Positions 35,911 to 47,079 of a stretch of 64,000 nucleotides of DNA are shown here, one piece after another (position 1 is the stretch's first letter; every line of letters starts with the position of its first letter). The translations under genes were made by a program, and so were the position numbers. The stretch is from Lycorma delicatula (Eukaryota > Arthropoda > Insecta > Hemiptera > Fulgoridae). Where the stretch lies: positions 85,949,260 through 86,013,259 of the forward strand of contig NC_134458.1 in NCBI RefSeq assembly GCF_047948215.1. Direction: 5' to 3'. The notes under the pieces were generated by a model that was not told the origin of the DNA, did not search any database, and saw only the letters and a program-made list of their open reading frames with translations.

Positions 35911-36114
35911 AAATTCCATTACCATAGTGTGATAAGGAGTTATACGTTATAATTTTAATTAATACTTTATTTAACATTTTTATTTGTATAAATTTTTATG
36001 ATAGTTTATTTGCCGATAGTAAATCGGATCAAAAATAAACGTTACGTAAGTGAAAAAGTGAATAAATAATAATTAAAGCAGCGTTTAACTTTAACTTTAA
36101 TCTCCAAAATCAAA

Positions 36115-37670
36115 ACACCCCAAAATCTAAACCTTCAACCAAAGAAGAAATACAAAACGCGATTAAATCACACAAAAATAACAAAGCAAGCGGATAAGAC
36201 TCGATAGTTGCGGAGATGTTAGATTCGCGAAAGACAAACTAAGCGAAAAACTAGAGAAAACTTCGAAGAAATTTGAGAAACAAAGAAAATCCCCGAAGAA
36301 TGGAAAAATTCCTTAACCCTCCCAGTTCATAAAAAAGTCGCAAAACCGATATAAACAATTAGAGAGGAATCTCACTGCTTTCAGTACCCTATAAAATACT
36401 ATCCAAAACTCTACTTGACCGCATACAATCCACAATAGAGAAAGAACTTGGGGAATACCAAGGCGGTTTCAGACCAGGCCGAAGCTGCGCAGAGCAAATT
36501 TTTAACCTTAAACAAATTCCACAATATCACAAAACAAGAAACCCCAAAACAATAATTATTTTCGTCGACTTTGAAAAACCTACGATTCCATACACCGCGA
36601 TCACTCTTTAAAACGCTCGAAGAGATCAAAATAGACGCGAAAACAATAAGCATAATCCAACAAACACAAAATCTAAAGTTAAGTTCTTGGGCGAACCTTC
36701 CGACCCTTTTGAAATCAAATCAGGAGTGAGACAGGGTGATGGACTATCCCCAATCTTGTTCAATTGCGCGCTGGAAAAAGTGATCGGAGAATGAACCAAA
36801 GAACTTGCGAAACTAAACGTCGCAAATACCCTATTTATTAGAAACAAAAGAACCTAAAATAAACACATTACTGCTAGCATTTGCAGATGATATTGCCATC
36901 TTTGATAAAAAGAATCAAGAAGTACAAACTAAAATAGAAAAATTAAACTAATGCTCAAATAAAATAGGATTACAAATCTCCTTCGAAAAAAGCAATGGTT
37001 CACAAACGATAAAGAAACGAAAATCAAAAAATCCGGAGTTGCAACATTTTTCATACCTCGGTGATATCATAACCCCTAAAGTTTTATAAGAAGAAGCTAG
37101 GAGAGAAAGAGTCAAGAAAATGAATCTCGCCTTTAAGTTATCAAGAAAAATCTACAATAAAAAATCACTATCTTACAACACTAAACTAAAACACTAAAGC
37201 ACAGTCATTTTACCCGAAGCCCTATATGCAGCCGAATGCCTCCAAACATTTTCAGATAAAGAAATTTACAAAGTGATAAAAAGAATCCTATGAAACATGT
37301 ATGGCAGAAACTTCAAAAACGGAAACTACAAACTCAAAAGCGAAAACGAAATTTACAGAAACATAAATAAAGTCTACAGCACAATAAGAAAAAGAAGGTT
37401 GCAATTTTGCGGCCTGTTATACAGAATGGATTCACAAAGACGTAGAAAACAAATGTTTGATAGATTTAATGTAGCAAAAACTAAACTCACATGGTTTTCA
37501 GAAGTCGATAAAGACATTAAAAAATTAAACATAAAGGAAAACACGGTACAAGACCGAGATCTATATAATACAAGGAGCTTAGTCAAGGCCCTTACATTAA
37601 GAAATATAATTCTAAGTAAGAAGTCTAAGTCTAATAAGTCTAAGTAAGAAATCTAATTCTAAAAAGTCTT
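36115..37670 (+). pseudogene. RTE-like LINE, reverse transcriptase and C-terminal region, broken
   Basis: The reading starts within the reverse transcriptase with STKEEIQNAIKSHKNNKASG and runs through IRGISLLSVPYKILSKTLLD, GEYQGGFRPGRSCAEQIFNL, IIIFVDFEKP (first catalytic D), EIKSGVRQGDGLSPILFNCA and LAFADDIAIF (FADD palm motif at 36880-36891). It continues with the usual C-terminal region, open at 37297-37647 (KSENEIYRNI, IRKRRLQFCG). Only a few stops and shifts occur, so this copy is younger than the R1-like one. The endonuclease half is missing, as expected for 5' truncation. The 3' end runs into AAGTCTAA-type repeats. Confidence 0.87.
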
Positions 37671-37672
37671 TG
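37614..37672. repeat. AAGTCTAA-type short tandem repeat, LINE tail
   Basis: Repeats of AAGTCTAA/AAGTAAG follow the last LINE codons. The open frame runs into them, giving a KKSKSNKSK end. A second patch of the same wording lies at 37850-37915. Confidence 0.65.
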
Positions 37673-37689
37673 CTTAAACGTTTTTAATC

Positions 37690-37849
37690 ATAAGAAGGGG
37701 TGGCCGGTAACCACCTAGAAGACGTTGCCTCAGTTGGACCCGTTGTCGCGGCGTAGACTGCCCACCCTGTCTTCAGTCCCATACTGGGCCTCCCATCAGA
37801 GTCCCCCTGGATCACAGAAGAGTCCCGACCTCCTCTTCTTGATGGCTAA
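37690..37849. other. GC-richer unassigned segment between two AAGTCTAA patches
   Basis: About 160 bp with GGTGGCCGGTAACCACC near its start, an approximate inverted repeat. It may be LINE 3' UTR or a separate insertion. Confidence 0.4.
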
Positions 37850-37915
37850 GATGAAGTCTAATAACTTTAAGAAGTGTAAGTCTAATAACTCTAAGAAGTC
37901 TAAATCTAATTAGTC
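37850..37915. repeat. Second AAGTCTAATAACT-type tandem repeat patch
   Basis: Two to three copies of an AAGTCTAATAACTYTAAG unit. It matches the LINE tail at 37614-37672 in wording. Confidence 0.65.
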
Positions 37916-38073
37916 CAGCCTCTCCCAAGCCTCTATCCAGCCTCTGTCCAGTCCAACAACTTCGATAAAAGACGCAGACTGCAAGAAAGTAAAATCAAGA
38001 CTGTTTACATGATTCACCCAGACTGTAAATTACGTCCAGTCAAATCCAATCATGTCCAGTCTAAGTCTAGACT

Positions 38074-38109
38074 TATGTCATGCACTATGTCATGTACTTT
38101 GTCATGCAC
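38074..38109. repeat. 12-bp tandem repeat, three copies
   Basis: TATGTCATGCAC, TATGTCATGTAC and TTTGTCATGCAC stand in a row, followed by a TATATGTGCATG variant. Confidence 0.85.
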
Positions 38110-39330
38110 TATATGTGCATGAAAAAAAAAGAAAGAATGCATTAGAGAGAAAGAAACTGATATTATAGACCTCCAAGACAGGTGAGGTGTGGGTTTATGC
38201 ACTGATCAGAAGGGGGTCCACAGTGTAGGAAATCGATTGATGGGTTTACTGATGAGACCGCGGTGATCTACAATGTCATAACATGCCATCACTAACTTAC
38301 ATTATTTTACTCACAAAGAATGTGCAACACATTAAATACTTATAATGTTATAATATTAATTCATTTCAAAAAAGGATTTAATAAAACTAGTAAATAAATA
38401 TTAAAACTGTTTTTCTGATTATCAAATTTAGTTCATGTAATCATAAATCACAGTGTCTGCCTGTTTGTATTACATTACCTTCAATGTGTAATAATTATTT
38501 TTCTTGCTTTATATTACATTTGATTAAAAGAATTGGATTCAGTCCAAAACCTCAACCTAAAATCTTTATTGGGTGTGTCCTATTTGCACTTAGCCAAAAA
38601 CCTCATCTATTTCTTGAAAAATATGCAGAGTCAGACTTACAAGATCAGATCCTATAACCAAAAGATGAGAAAACAACAAATATCAAATTTCTTTTACACT
38701 GAAGCCACTAAAATTCTAGGAAAAGATGGCTAGCAGTCTCTTTAAATTGCTGTCATAATCTACATACTGACTCTTCTTTACAGAGTCCCATAGTTCTCAA
38801 ATGAAATAAGATTTCTATCCAGGAAACTAATAACATTCCTAAGGCTTGGTCTCCTTAGTAAGGAATCAGAGAGGTCTTAACCCACTTTTTAACTGCTATT
38901 CTACATAGTACTGATCTGACCAAGACTGTGCCAGTAAAATAAGCTGGTTCAGGAAAGAAAAATGAGTATTTGTACATTTCTTGACCAGAAAGTCAACCCT
39001 CTCATTATCCTAAACTGCTGAGTATTTAATTACCCAGTGTTATTGTAAATCATTAAGGAATGCAAAGCCTAAAAGTACCTTTTGCCCGTTGGCCCTGAGC
39101 ACTGTGTTTTCTTCATCCAGCTTTGCTGTTAATCTGCTTCTGCTATCAGCTGTTTATTAAAATTGTGTATAAATTACTTAAATACATTAAATGGTGATTC
39201 CATTTTAATAATTGTATATAATTCAGATATTACTGAAAAATATCATTGGGAGTTCAGTCACACTTCTTGACATAATTATTTAAAGCAATAAACTTTTGAT
39301 CCAACAAACTGTACAAAATTTTTCAATATA
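38110..39330. other. AT-rich DNA without recognisable gene
   Basis: Nothing assignable on either strand. Confidence 0.5.
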
Positions 39331-39332
39331 AT

Positions 39333-40380
39333 ACTGGGTTGGGCATAAAGACCTCCCACATTTGGAGGGGTCACTGTGCGGGATGTAGTGGGAGTAAAGA
39401 GGTGGGGTAGGTCTCATGCAGTTGGTTTGCCTTTACCGTTTTCAGTACCCATCATAACTTAGACCAGTGAACATCGGGGCATTGTTGTTGAAACATATTA
39501 TGAGAACAACCAGTCTGTGATAGCAATGCAGAGAGCATTCCATATACACTTCGTGCTTGGTTGAAATGCAGATCGAAAAATAATTATTCTGTGGATTTCT
39601 AACCTCCAGGCAACTGGATCCACAATGAAAAGAAAATCACCTGGCAGACCTAGGACCATTAGAATGCCAAAAAATGTGGAAACAGTAAGATCATTCATTC
39701 AGCAATTGCCAAAGTGTTCTGCTTGTAAGCATGCCATGGCACTGGGGATATCAAGTCAGAGTTTGAGGAGGATTCTGCATGCTGATTTAAAACTGCATCT
39801 TTACAAGATTATGTTGGCTTAAGAATTAAGTGAGAGAGATCATGCTAACTGTAAAGCCATAGTGTGGAAATTCTTAAACAGGTTTCTGCTGCACCTGTTA
39901 TTTATAGTAGTGATGAAGCTCACTTCCATCTGAGTAGAGGTCTAAACAAGCAGAATTTTTGCTACTGGGCTGAACATAACCAGCATGAACTGCAAGAATG
40001 TTCGCTCCACTCTCCTCGTGTAACTGTTTGGTGTGCAGTTGTTGACTTTGGTGTGATCAGCTCTTACTTTTTTGAGGAAGGTGGGCAACAGTAACTGTGT
40101 CTGCTGACCGGCACGTTGAAATGTTGGAGACCTTTCTACGCTCCAGACTGGACAATGTGGATACAAAACATGTGTAGTTTCAACAGGACGGGGCCATAGC
40201 TCACACAGCATAATGTTCGCTTGGAGTATTGACCGAAATGTTCCCTGGGCGTTTGATCTCTTTAAGGCTCACGTTGAAGTGAATTGAGATTTTTAACAAC
40301 TTCAAAACATTTTCAATCACCCTTGTGGTCAGACACATTGAAGAAGGTTTGCTGTTTCAAAAGGTTATACTGTTAAATAA
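39333..40380 (+). pseudogene. mariner/Tc1-superfamily transposase, broken and internally deleted
   Basis: Reading from about 39467: HRGIVVETYYENNQSVIAMQ, RAFHIHFVLG, a TGA, then ATGSTMKRKSPGRPRTIRMP (the GRPR hook between the DNA-binding halves) and SSQSLRRILHADLKLHLYKI. The catalytic part has SDEAHFHLSRGLNKQNFCYW (39912-39971, first D), VTVWCAVVDFGVISSYFFEE, then the second-D block FQQDGAIAHTA (about 40178-40210) and MFPGRLISL. The expected third acidic block (SPDL...DFFLW) is absent; the sequence passes straight to a short C-terminus, so an internal deletion is likely. The left terminus may be CTGGGTTGGGCATAAAGACC after a TA at 39330; no matching right terminus was found. Confidence 0.85.
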
Positions 40381-42329
40381 TTTTCATTGCTTACATGAAC
40401 AAAACACGTGAGTAAATTATAAACATAATAAAATCTATATTTGTACTTTAAATTAGTACCATTTAATGTCCCATATATGTTGCCCAAGGATGTCCTGTTA
40501 GGATATCCAATGGCTATCCTGAGGGTGTTCTTGTTCATGTAATTAGTATGCAGGCTGAGGATGTTAAGATTGTCTAACTTGCAATCATTGTATCTAAAGA
40601 CTTGGTCACTGCATTGAAAGAGATTACACCCAGTAAACAAAGAATCAGCTGGCAGAAACACGACACTCATTTCTTAGAGTTAAAAAGGAAAGTAAGTTTT
40701 AATCTATAATGAAAAAATTATAAGTGTTCACAGTGTGCAGAGCATAATATGATGCGATGTGAATAAAAAACATGCTTATTTTTTCAAGTTAGTAAAGTAA
40801 TAGTTTTTTTTTAATTTAGTAGTTGTGATGTGATTCAAGATTGAATCTAATGTTATAAAACAATTAGACAAGATAGAAATACAAATACCCAATAGATAGA
40901 AATAGAAAGATATACAAATACTCAATCAGGAAGCCATCAGTAACTCCTGAAGACAATAAGTATTTTAAGTTAAGAATCAAGATAAAAGTTTCTAAGCTAT
41001 TAGGTTTGGATATCTCTCTTATAATCAAGAGTCTAGGATATTTTCTGATGTTCTATTTATTGTTTAATCTCAGCCTTAGTTCTAGAAGTTTATTATAAGG
41101 GTGGAAAGGTGTGGTTGTCTCTCTCATACCAAGAAGGGACATAAATAAATACAAACTTTGTTTTTCTGTCGTAAAACAGTATATGCCATGTCAGTATTTT
41201 AAAGAATTATTTTATAATTCCTAAATTTACTTTTATAATACATTTTCTTTACCCAGTATATAACTGACTAAAGGGAAAGGATGATGAAATTTTCTTTTAA
41301 CTGCTGAAATGCAGGTACCATAAATATTAAAAAGAAGTTTGTGTTCAATCTCAAAAAAAAATTGCCTGTTATTGAAAAAGTCAATATTCACCCAGTTCTT
41401 TAATGGAGAAGCTTTCATGATTTGTGCCTCTCTCTATCTGGATTTAATTTTTCCCAGTTAGCTGAGGTGACAGAGATTACTATATTACTATCGAATGTAA
41501 TGTGTATGGTAATACATAGTTTACAGAGCTAACCTCAAAGTTCTAGTCTTTCTTATGGAATGCTACACGTAAAGCATCTGGAGTATAAGTGACACAAATC
41601 AAAGTTACTTTCTTTGAGAGTAACAATGTACATTATATAGCTAATCCTTTTTGGAAAAAATAATGAAAAAGTCACATATAGGCTAGCATATATTATTTGA
41701 ATTTTGGTAGGATTGGTATGCTGATATGCTATGGTATATTTAGAATGTGAGGAAGATAATGGGAAACCACTTCTTCATCACTTTCCCTACTAATCCTGGT
41801 GTGGAATGCTTATGATTCTTGAAAATTGTAACACCATTTTTTTTGTATGACCAGTTCTGATATCAGTTCATCTACAATACTTTGGTTATGGCAAGTAACA
41901 TATAATATTTTTAAAGCTATACACTCTGTCAATGAAGCTTAGGTTTCAAAAGGGCTCAATTTAAAAAAAATAATAGTAATAATATACATTCAAGTAAGTG
42001 ACAATAATATAAAATTTCTATCATACCTCTTATTAAACGGTGCATGATGTAACTCTCCAAATTATGTATTCATTTTTTTGTAAATGAACATTAACAAATT
42101 TTTATGTTCTGGGATATTGATTCATTGCTTGCGGTAAAATATAACATTTTCACTGATGTATTCTCAAACTAACATTTATCTTGAAAGTGTAGTGGCTCAT
42201 TGTTTATTCTGACTTGTGAGTAGGTTGTACACATTGAATTAAGTAAATTGACATTTGTATAATATTATGTAATATTTTTATAATTTTATAATTTAAATGT
42301 AATAAATAAATGTTGACTACGAAATGTTT
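40381..42329. other. AT-rich DNA without recognisable gene
   Basis: Nothing assignable, apart from the dispersed repeat at 41590-41650. Confidence 0.5.
41590..41650. repeat. Dispersed repeat, copy 2
   Basis: Diverged counterpart of 24085-24175, sharing GTGACACA and the CTTTCTTTGAGA core in the same order and orientation. Confidence 0.4.
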
Positions 42330-42890
42330 TATATGTTCATTGTATCTCTGGTTGAAGTTGGAACCTGTTTGTCCTATACATAACTTTGTGCAATCCTAGG
42401 GCATTGTATTTATCTGGTGATGTGTTCTGCAGGCTGATTTGGGTTGTTTGGTTTTCTACTTTTTCTTTTTAATTTATAAGCTTTTTTCTCCACCTTTATT
42501 AATTTATGCTAGTAATATGTTTTTTAGTGTTTAATTTTTTTTTAGGATGTAATTAATGACTATGCTTTCACATCCATCTTTGTCTGCTAAATATTTTCTA
42601 ATTGTTATGTTATTTTGGATTTGCTATGAAGAGTTCTTGTATGAGGTCATCAGATAACATAGCTGAATTGAATTTCTGTGAATCATAGCTGTAAAATCTG
42701 ACAGTTTGTTTGAGGTTGGTCAGTTTGAATTGTTCCAAATAAGTGTCTGTCATTATTGATTTTCTTTATTCTTTAAATTTGGTTTTACTGGGGATGCTTT
42801 TTGTAAAGATGAATTCAGGAATTTTATTTTTGGATTTTTATTTAGCTGTGGCATAAAAGTTATAGTATGTTTGTTGATGTAAAGTTCATC
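42330..42890 (-). pseudogene. Penelope-like element relic with GIY-YIG endonuclease end
   Basis: On the minus strand, LCIGQTGSNFNQRYNEHIKH (complement of about 42325-42385) matches the YIGQTGRNFxxRxxEH core of the GIY-YIG nuclease that ends Penelope-like retroelements. Upstream on the same strand, QIQNNITIRKYLADKDGC and the following SIVINYILKK resemble the linker between reverse transcriptase and nuclease (IxxIAxxNGY...IDxLIxKK). The frame is broken in several places and the reverse transcriptase itself is not recognisable here. Confidence 0.65.
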
Positions 42891-43129
42891 TAAAAAAAAA
42901 CCAAACTTTTTAAAAATGATTAGCTTTTACTTATTGGTAAGCAGGCATTAAATTTGCTACAAGTGGTGCTTGATGCTATGCTCTAACCAGCATCAGCCAT
43001 CTGAAAACCTCATTGACAACAATTTCCTGTTTACTTTGCTTATTGTGTTGTTTTTCAGGTCAATCGGCTCAGAGAAGCTTATAGTGATGCTTAATTACAC
43101 AGTTTACATGTAGGTTTGTTATGTTACGT

Positions 43130-43520
43130 GTCCCAACATGTAACATTTGTTATATAACTTAATCAGATTTATCACCTTCAAAGTAGTGTCTTTCACTATG
43201 ATTACATTGTTCCCAGTGTTTTACTATTGTTGGAATGCATCATAGTGTGCATTTTTTGGGATAGCCAGCAGATCCTATAACAACTTTTTTAAATTTCTTA
43301 TGTTACCTGGAAACAGCACACTTTCAGGGTGGCTTTCATCTTCAGAAATAGAAAGAAATCTGCAGGTACAAAATCAGATGAATCAGAGGTCTGGGGTACA
43401 ACAGTGCAGCATTTGTATTACATCAAAAACTTTTTATTTATTCTACATGGATGCTGTCATGGTACAGCATCATGGCTTTAGGCCTTTTCTTCCTCCTCCC
43501 TCTTTTAAACGCATATTACT
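43130..43520 (-). pseudogene. mariner transposase C-terminal relic (SETMAR-like type)
   Basis: On the minus strand, from about 43520 down: MMLYHDSIHVE (a relic of HDNAxxH, second catalytic block), NTNAALLYPRPLIHL (a relic of PPYSPDL), PADFFLFLKMKATLK (complement of about 43320-43367; the D of the DFFLF motif is the third catalytic residue), LFPGNIRNLKKLL, and finally HWEQCNHSERHYFEGDKSD (complement of about 43155-43211), the usual C-terminus. Several stops and shifts occur. The DNA-binding half is missing. Confidence 0.78.
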
Positions 43521-44640
43521 TTCAAATAAAACCCTTTAATATTGTTTTGATTACATATGAAGTACTTATACTGTATGACATCCATTCAAACAAAATGATA
43601 ACCTATAACCAAATGTTACCTTAAGATTACTCTAAGATAACCTTCTCATTTTATCAAATTTGGCATGATTAATTTGTAATGCTGATATCATTCATAACAT
43701 TACATAAATCTTGTACATTCTTCCCTATAAGCTTCTGCATTATTTTCAGAATATCTGTAAATATCTTGCCCATTTTGAAACAAAATTTCACGCAAACATG
43801 TTCTTCAATAATTTTCATTTTCTTTGTATAAAAAAATCACTGCTAGCATAAAATACAACCTTATTTCCTTACAATACATGATTTGCAGACTGGAAATGAA
43901 ATAACATAGAATTATGTGACTAAATAAGTATTATCTCTAAATAATTCTCCCATGCAGCATCATTGCCAGAATAAAGTAAAATATTTATGCCAGAGTAAAA
44001 TATTTGCATGCATCTACAAGTGAGTGTTTACGACAGTAAGATTGAATTAAAACATTAAATAAGTTAATTTCAAAATAATAGAACTGTATTCTATTGAGTG
44101 TATAGATACAGACTTTTTTTTGTGTTTGACTGTACATGCCTTGATTAGCTGAGTAACTATGAACTGATTTTATTGAATTTTCTGAATTTATAAATTATTA
44201 TTATTAATACAGGCAAAAATTATTACTTCCTGTGGATTGTCACTCCTTCAATATTAAACATAAGAATCTCTCATGTTTCATACCTATCCAGAAATATACT
44301 CAGTGATTATGACAGCCTTAAATTAATATATATTTAAATTTTCATTTGTTACTAATTTTAAATGCTATGCAATGAGTTATGAAATAAAATTTATTTTGTA
44401 CATTAATCAACAATCAGTTATATTAAAGCTATCCCCTTTTAAGCAAATATGTAAAATTTATAATAATGTAAGATTAAATTACAATTAGTGCTTAATTATA
44501 TTGCTGTTCTTTTCTATTTTCCTACTTTCATTTGTTTAATTTTACAATACATTATGTTTGAAATTTTCAAGGGCATGTAATACATACGAATAATATTGTC
44601 TATGGAATAAAGGTCACAAAAAAATTTGAAATTCAAATTA
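43521..44640. other. AT-rich DNA without recognisable gene
   Basis: Nothing assignable. Confidence 0.5.
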
Positions 44641-44649
44641 ATATATAAT

Positions 44650-45150
44650 TATATACATATATAGTCATCAGTCAGTTGAATGATTTAATGCTATTTTCTT
44701 TCCTTTCTGTTCTATGGTGATCTTTTTAACTTAAATAATTACTACAACCTACATCCTTAGATAACTGTTTAGTTTACTGCAGTCTTCATGAATTCCCTCT
44801 ATAGGTTTTACTGTCTACTCAACCCTCTATCACCAAAAATAACTAAATCTGAAAGTCTTCATACACAGCCCATCAACACCAACAAGATTTTAGCTTTACA
44901 AGATTCTCCCATAAATTTCTTTCTTCTTCTACTTGTCTAAAAACCTTTTTATTGAAAATTTTATGAACCATTTAATTTTTAACATCTGCCTATAAAATCA
45001 CATTTCAAATATTTTCCAATTCTTTTCTTTCCTTCTTTTCCTATTGTCCACATTTCACTATTGTGAATATGGTGCACACTAATGTTTTCAAGAAATATAA
45101 TAAATCTTTCTTTCTCAGATCTATACCTGATATTAGCAGGGTTTATATAA
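44650..45150 (-). pseudogene. LINE (RTE/endonuclease-RT type) 3' end, minus strand
   Basis: On the minus strand, HNSEMWTIGKEGKKRIGKYL followed by KCDFIGRC (complement of about 44975-45068) matches the region SExWTIGKxxxKRLxAFExW-CYRRML that follows the reverse transcriptase in insect RTE-type LINEs. SRRRKKFMGE further on matches the NEKRSLWE segment. The element ends in a 3' UTR whose plus-strand wording is CATCAGTCAGTTGAATGATTTAATGC (44667 on), a diverged form of a common insect LINE end (CAGTCATTTGACTGGTTTGATGC). Confidence 0.7.
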
Positions 45151-45483
45151 ATAATATTTTGTAATTATATAATACATAAATTATGAAAATAAATTAAAAT
45201 TAACAATATAAAATTCTAGCTACAGAAGGTAATGAAAAATTAACCACCACCCACATTCTCCGTCTGATTACACATCTTCAATATTTCTCCAAATTTCATA
45301 GACAATACCTGTTACATTTTTTAAAAAATTTACTTTGTTTCTTAGCTACATTTTGAGTAAGGTATTTTGAATAATGTAGTTGTTTGTTGCATAATTATGT
45401 ACCCTTATTAAATATACTATTGTCAATACTTTTAAAATTAATACACTGTGCAAAAACTTGGTAAAAAAAAAGGTTTTTTTTAA

Positions 45484-45597
45484 TTCATCAGTCATTTGAC
45501 TGGTTTGATGCTATTTTCCATTCATTTCTGTTCTTTGATAGTTTTTATCCTCAACATAATCACTACATCTTATACCTAAGTTATTTGTTTTACAAAT
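45484..45597 (-). mobile_element. Second 3' end of the same LINE type, short
   Basis: CATCAGTCATTTGACTGGTT and the following TGATGC, with a downstream ACTACATCTTATACC, align with 44667-44760. Only about 110 bp remain. It has the same orientation and lies about 0.8 kb to the right of the first, so it is an independent strongly truncated insertion or a partial duplication. Confidence 0.65.
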
Positions 45598-46539
45598 TAA
45601 ATATTTGTCTTCCTTAACAATTTTTTACCATATATAATATTATTATAAATTAAATCTGGCTGGTCTGTTAATTAAATTTTTTAATCAGGTGACATGGTGA
45701 TCAGGTGACTCCCAAATAAGTTCATTAAGTGAAAGTGGATAATGTTAAACCTTATAATTATTTAATTAATATGAATGATGATGATGATGAATGGACAGTG
45801 TGGAACAAAGAGCATCAGAATGGCTTGTCAATGTATAAATCCAAATGCTGTCTTGCACCACTTAGATTTATATTTATTTATTTTATTGAAGTTACAATGG
45901 TGAAAGAATTACGTACATGATCCTTTCACATAGTTCCTGTATACTGTTAATCATTTCTGGCTGCCAAAATAAGAAATGAAGGAATAATGTCAGGATTAAA
46001 TAAATATAAAAAAAGATAATTCAATCATATAAATAACTTATGAAAGCGTTCATAAAATATGCTTTAAAAAGTGGTCTCGCTGTCAATATATAAGTAATGA
46101 AAAATTTTAGTTTTTTTACACATTGTTCCAGAAAATCTCTTTTCTTTAGATATTATTACAGAACCCAATTATTTTTCGAGCATGTTACATAAACCGATAT
46201 GGAATTAAGGTTACATAAAAATAATAATGGCATATTTTCAATTGCATCTGCAATACGGAAAAAAGTATCTGTCTGCTGTGTTTTTTTGCCCAAAAAAAAT
46301 ATATATATATTAAAAAAGACATAAACAATAGTCTTAGTATTTTAATGAAACCCTGCCTTCACCTTTATTCTTTATGTTTATATATGTTCATGGATATAAC
46401 TAAAAGACAGTTCAATTCTTTGTCTCAAGTTAATAAATTAGATAAATTTTAATGCGTATAACACAATACAAGGACTAAGTAATATTTATTAATAAATATT
46501 TAATGGATTAAATTCTAATTAAATCATCTAATTTTATCA

Positions 46540-46591
<52 letters not shown>

Positions 46592-46969
46592 AACACAAAA
46601 TATACATTTACTATTATTAAATACATATATGTATGACATACACAACACACATGCATAATGGATGACAGCATAATGTTATATGGAATAAACTGTCTAAAAA
46701 AATTGTAGCTATGTAATAAAGAGATAAGGCAAGAGAATCTGCGTATAAATTAATATTTACTGATTAATTTGATATCAGTTCATGTTACAGAAGAGGTCAT
46801 ATTATATCATAATTGTATTCATTACAAATTTGTCTACAACTAAAAACTGCTACAAACATTATAGTCTCGATTACTTCATATATCATAATATATATCTTGT
46901 TTCAGTAATTTACACTAATATTTTTCTCACTGTTCTGTCAAATTTATATTTGCTCATCACATTTACAAA
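45598..46969. other. AT-rich upstream region of the NUDT5-like gene
   Basis: It holds a long AT/AC microsatellite (46543-46590) and no recognisable exon. A promoter must lie here or in an upstream noncoding exon, but I see no signal strong enough to name. Confidence 0.4.
46543..46590. repeat. Compound (AT)n(AC)n microsatellite
   Basis: AT run 46543-46580, AC run 46581-46590. Confidence 0.95.
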
Positions 46970-47079
46970 ATGGATACAATAAAGGAACCATGTTCAGTTT
47001 TAAATCAAGAAGAAATGTGTGCTGGAGATAAACTTGCTTTTTCTAGGATAACATTTATTGATCCATGTGGACTGAAAAG
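46970..47079 (+). CDS. NUDT5-like ADP-sugar pyrophosphatase, exon 1 of coding region
   Basis: ATG 46970 starts MDTIKEPCSVLNQEEMCAGD followed by KLAFSRITFIDPCGLK, and the exon ends ...AAAAG|GTAAAA with two bases of an Arg codon. NUDT5 hydrolyses ADP-ribose and related nucleotide sugars (and 8-oxo-dGDP) in cytosol and nucleus. The ITFIDPCGLKR stretch corresponds to TTYMDPTGKTR of animal NUDT5, preceded by an E/D-rich short leader of normal length. The exon joins 50762-50925 across a 3682-bp intron in exact phase, which supports a real host gene rather than chance. Confidence 0.85.
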
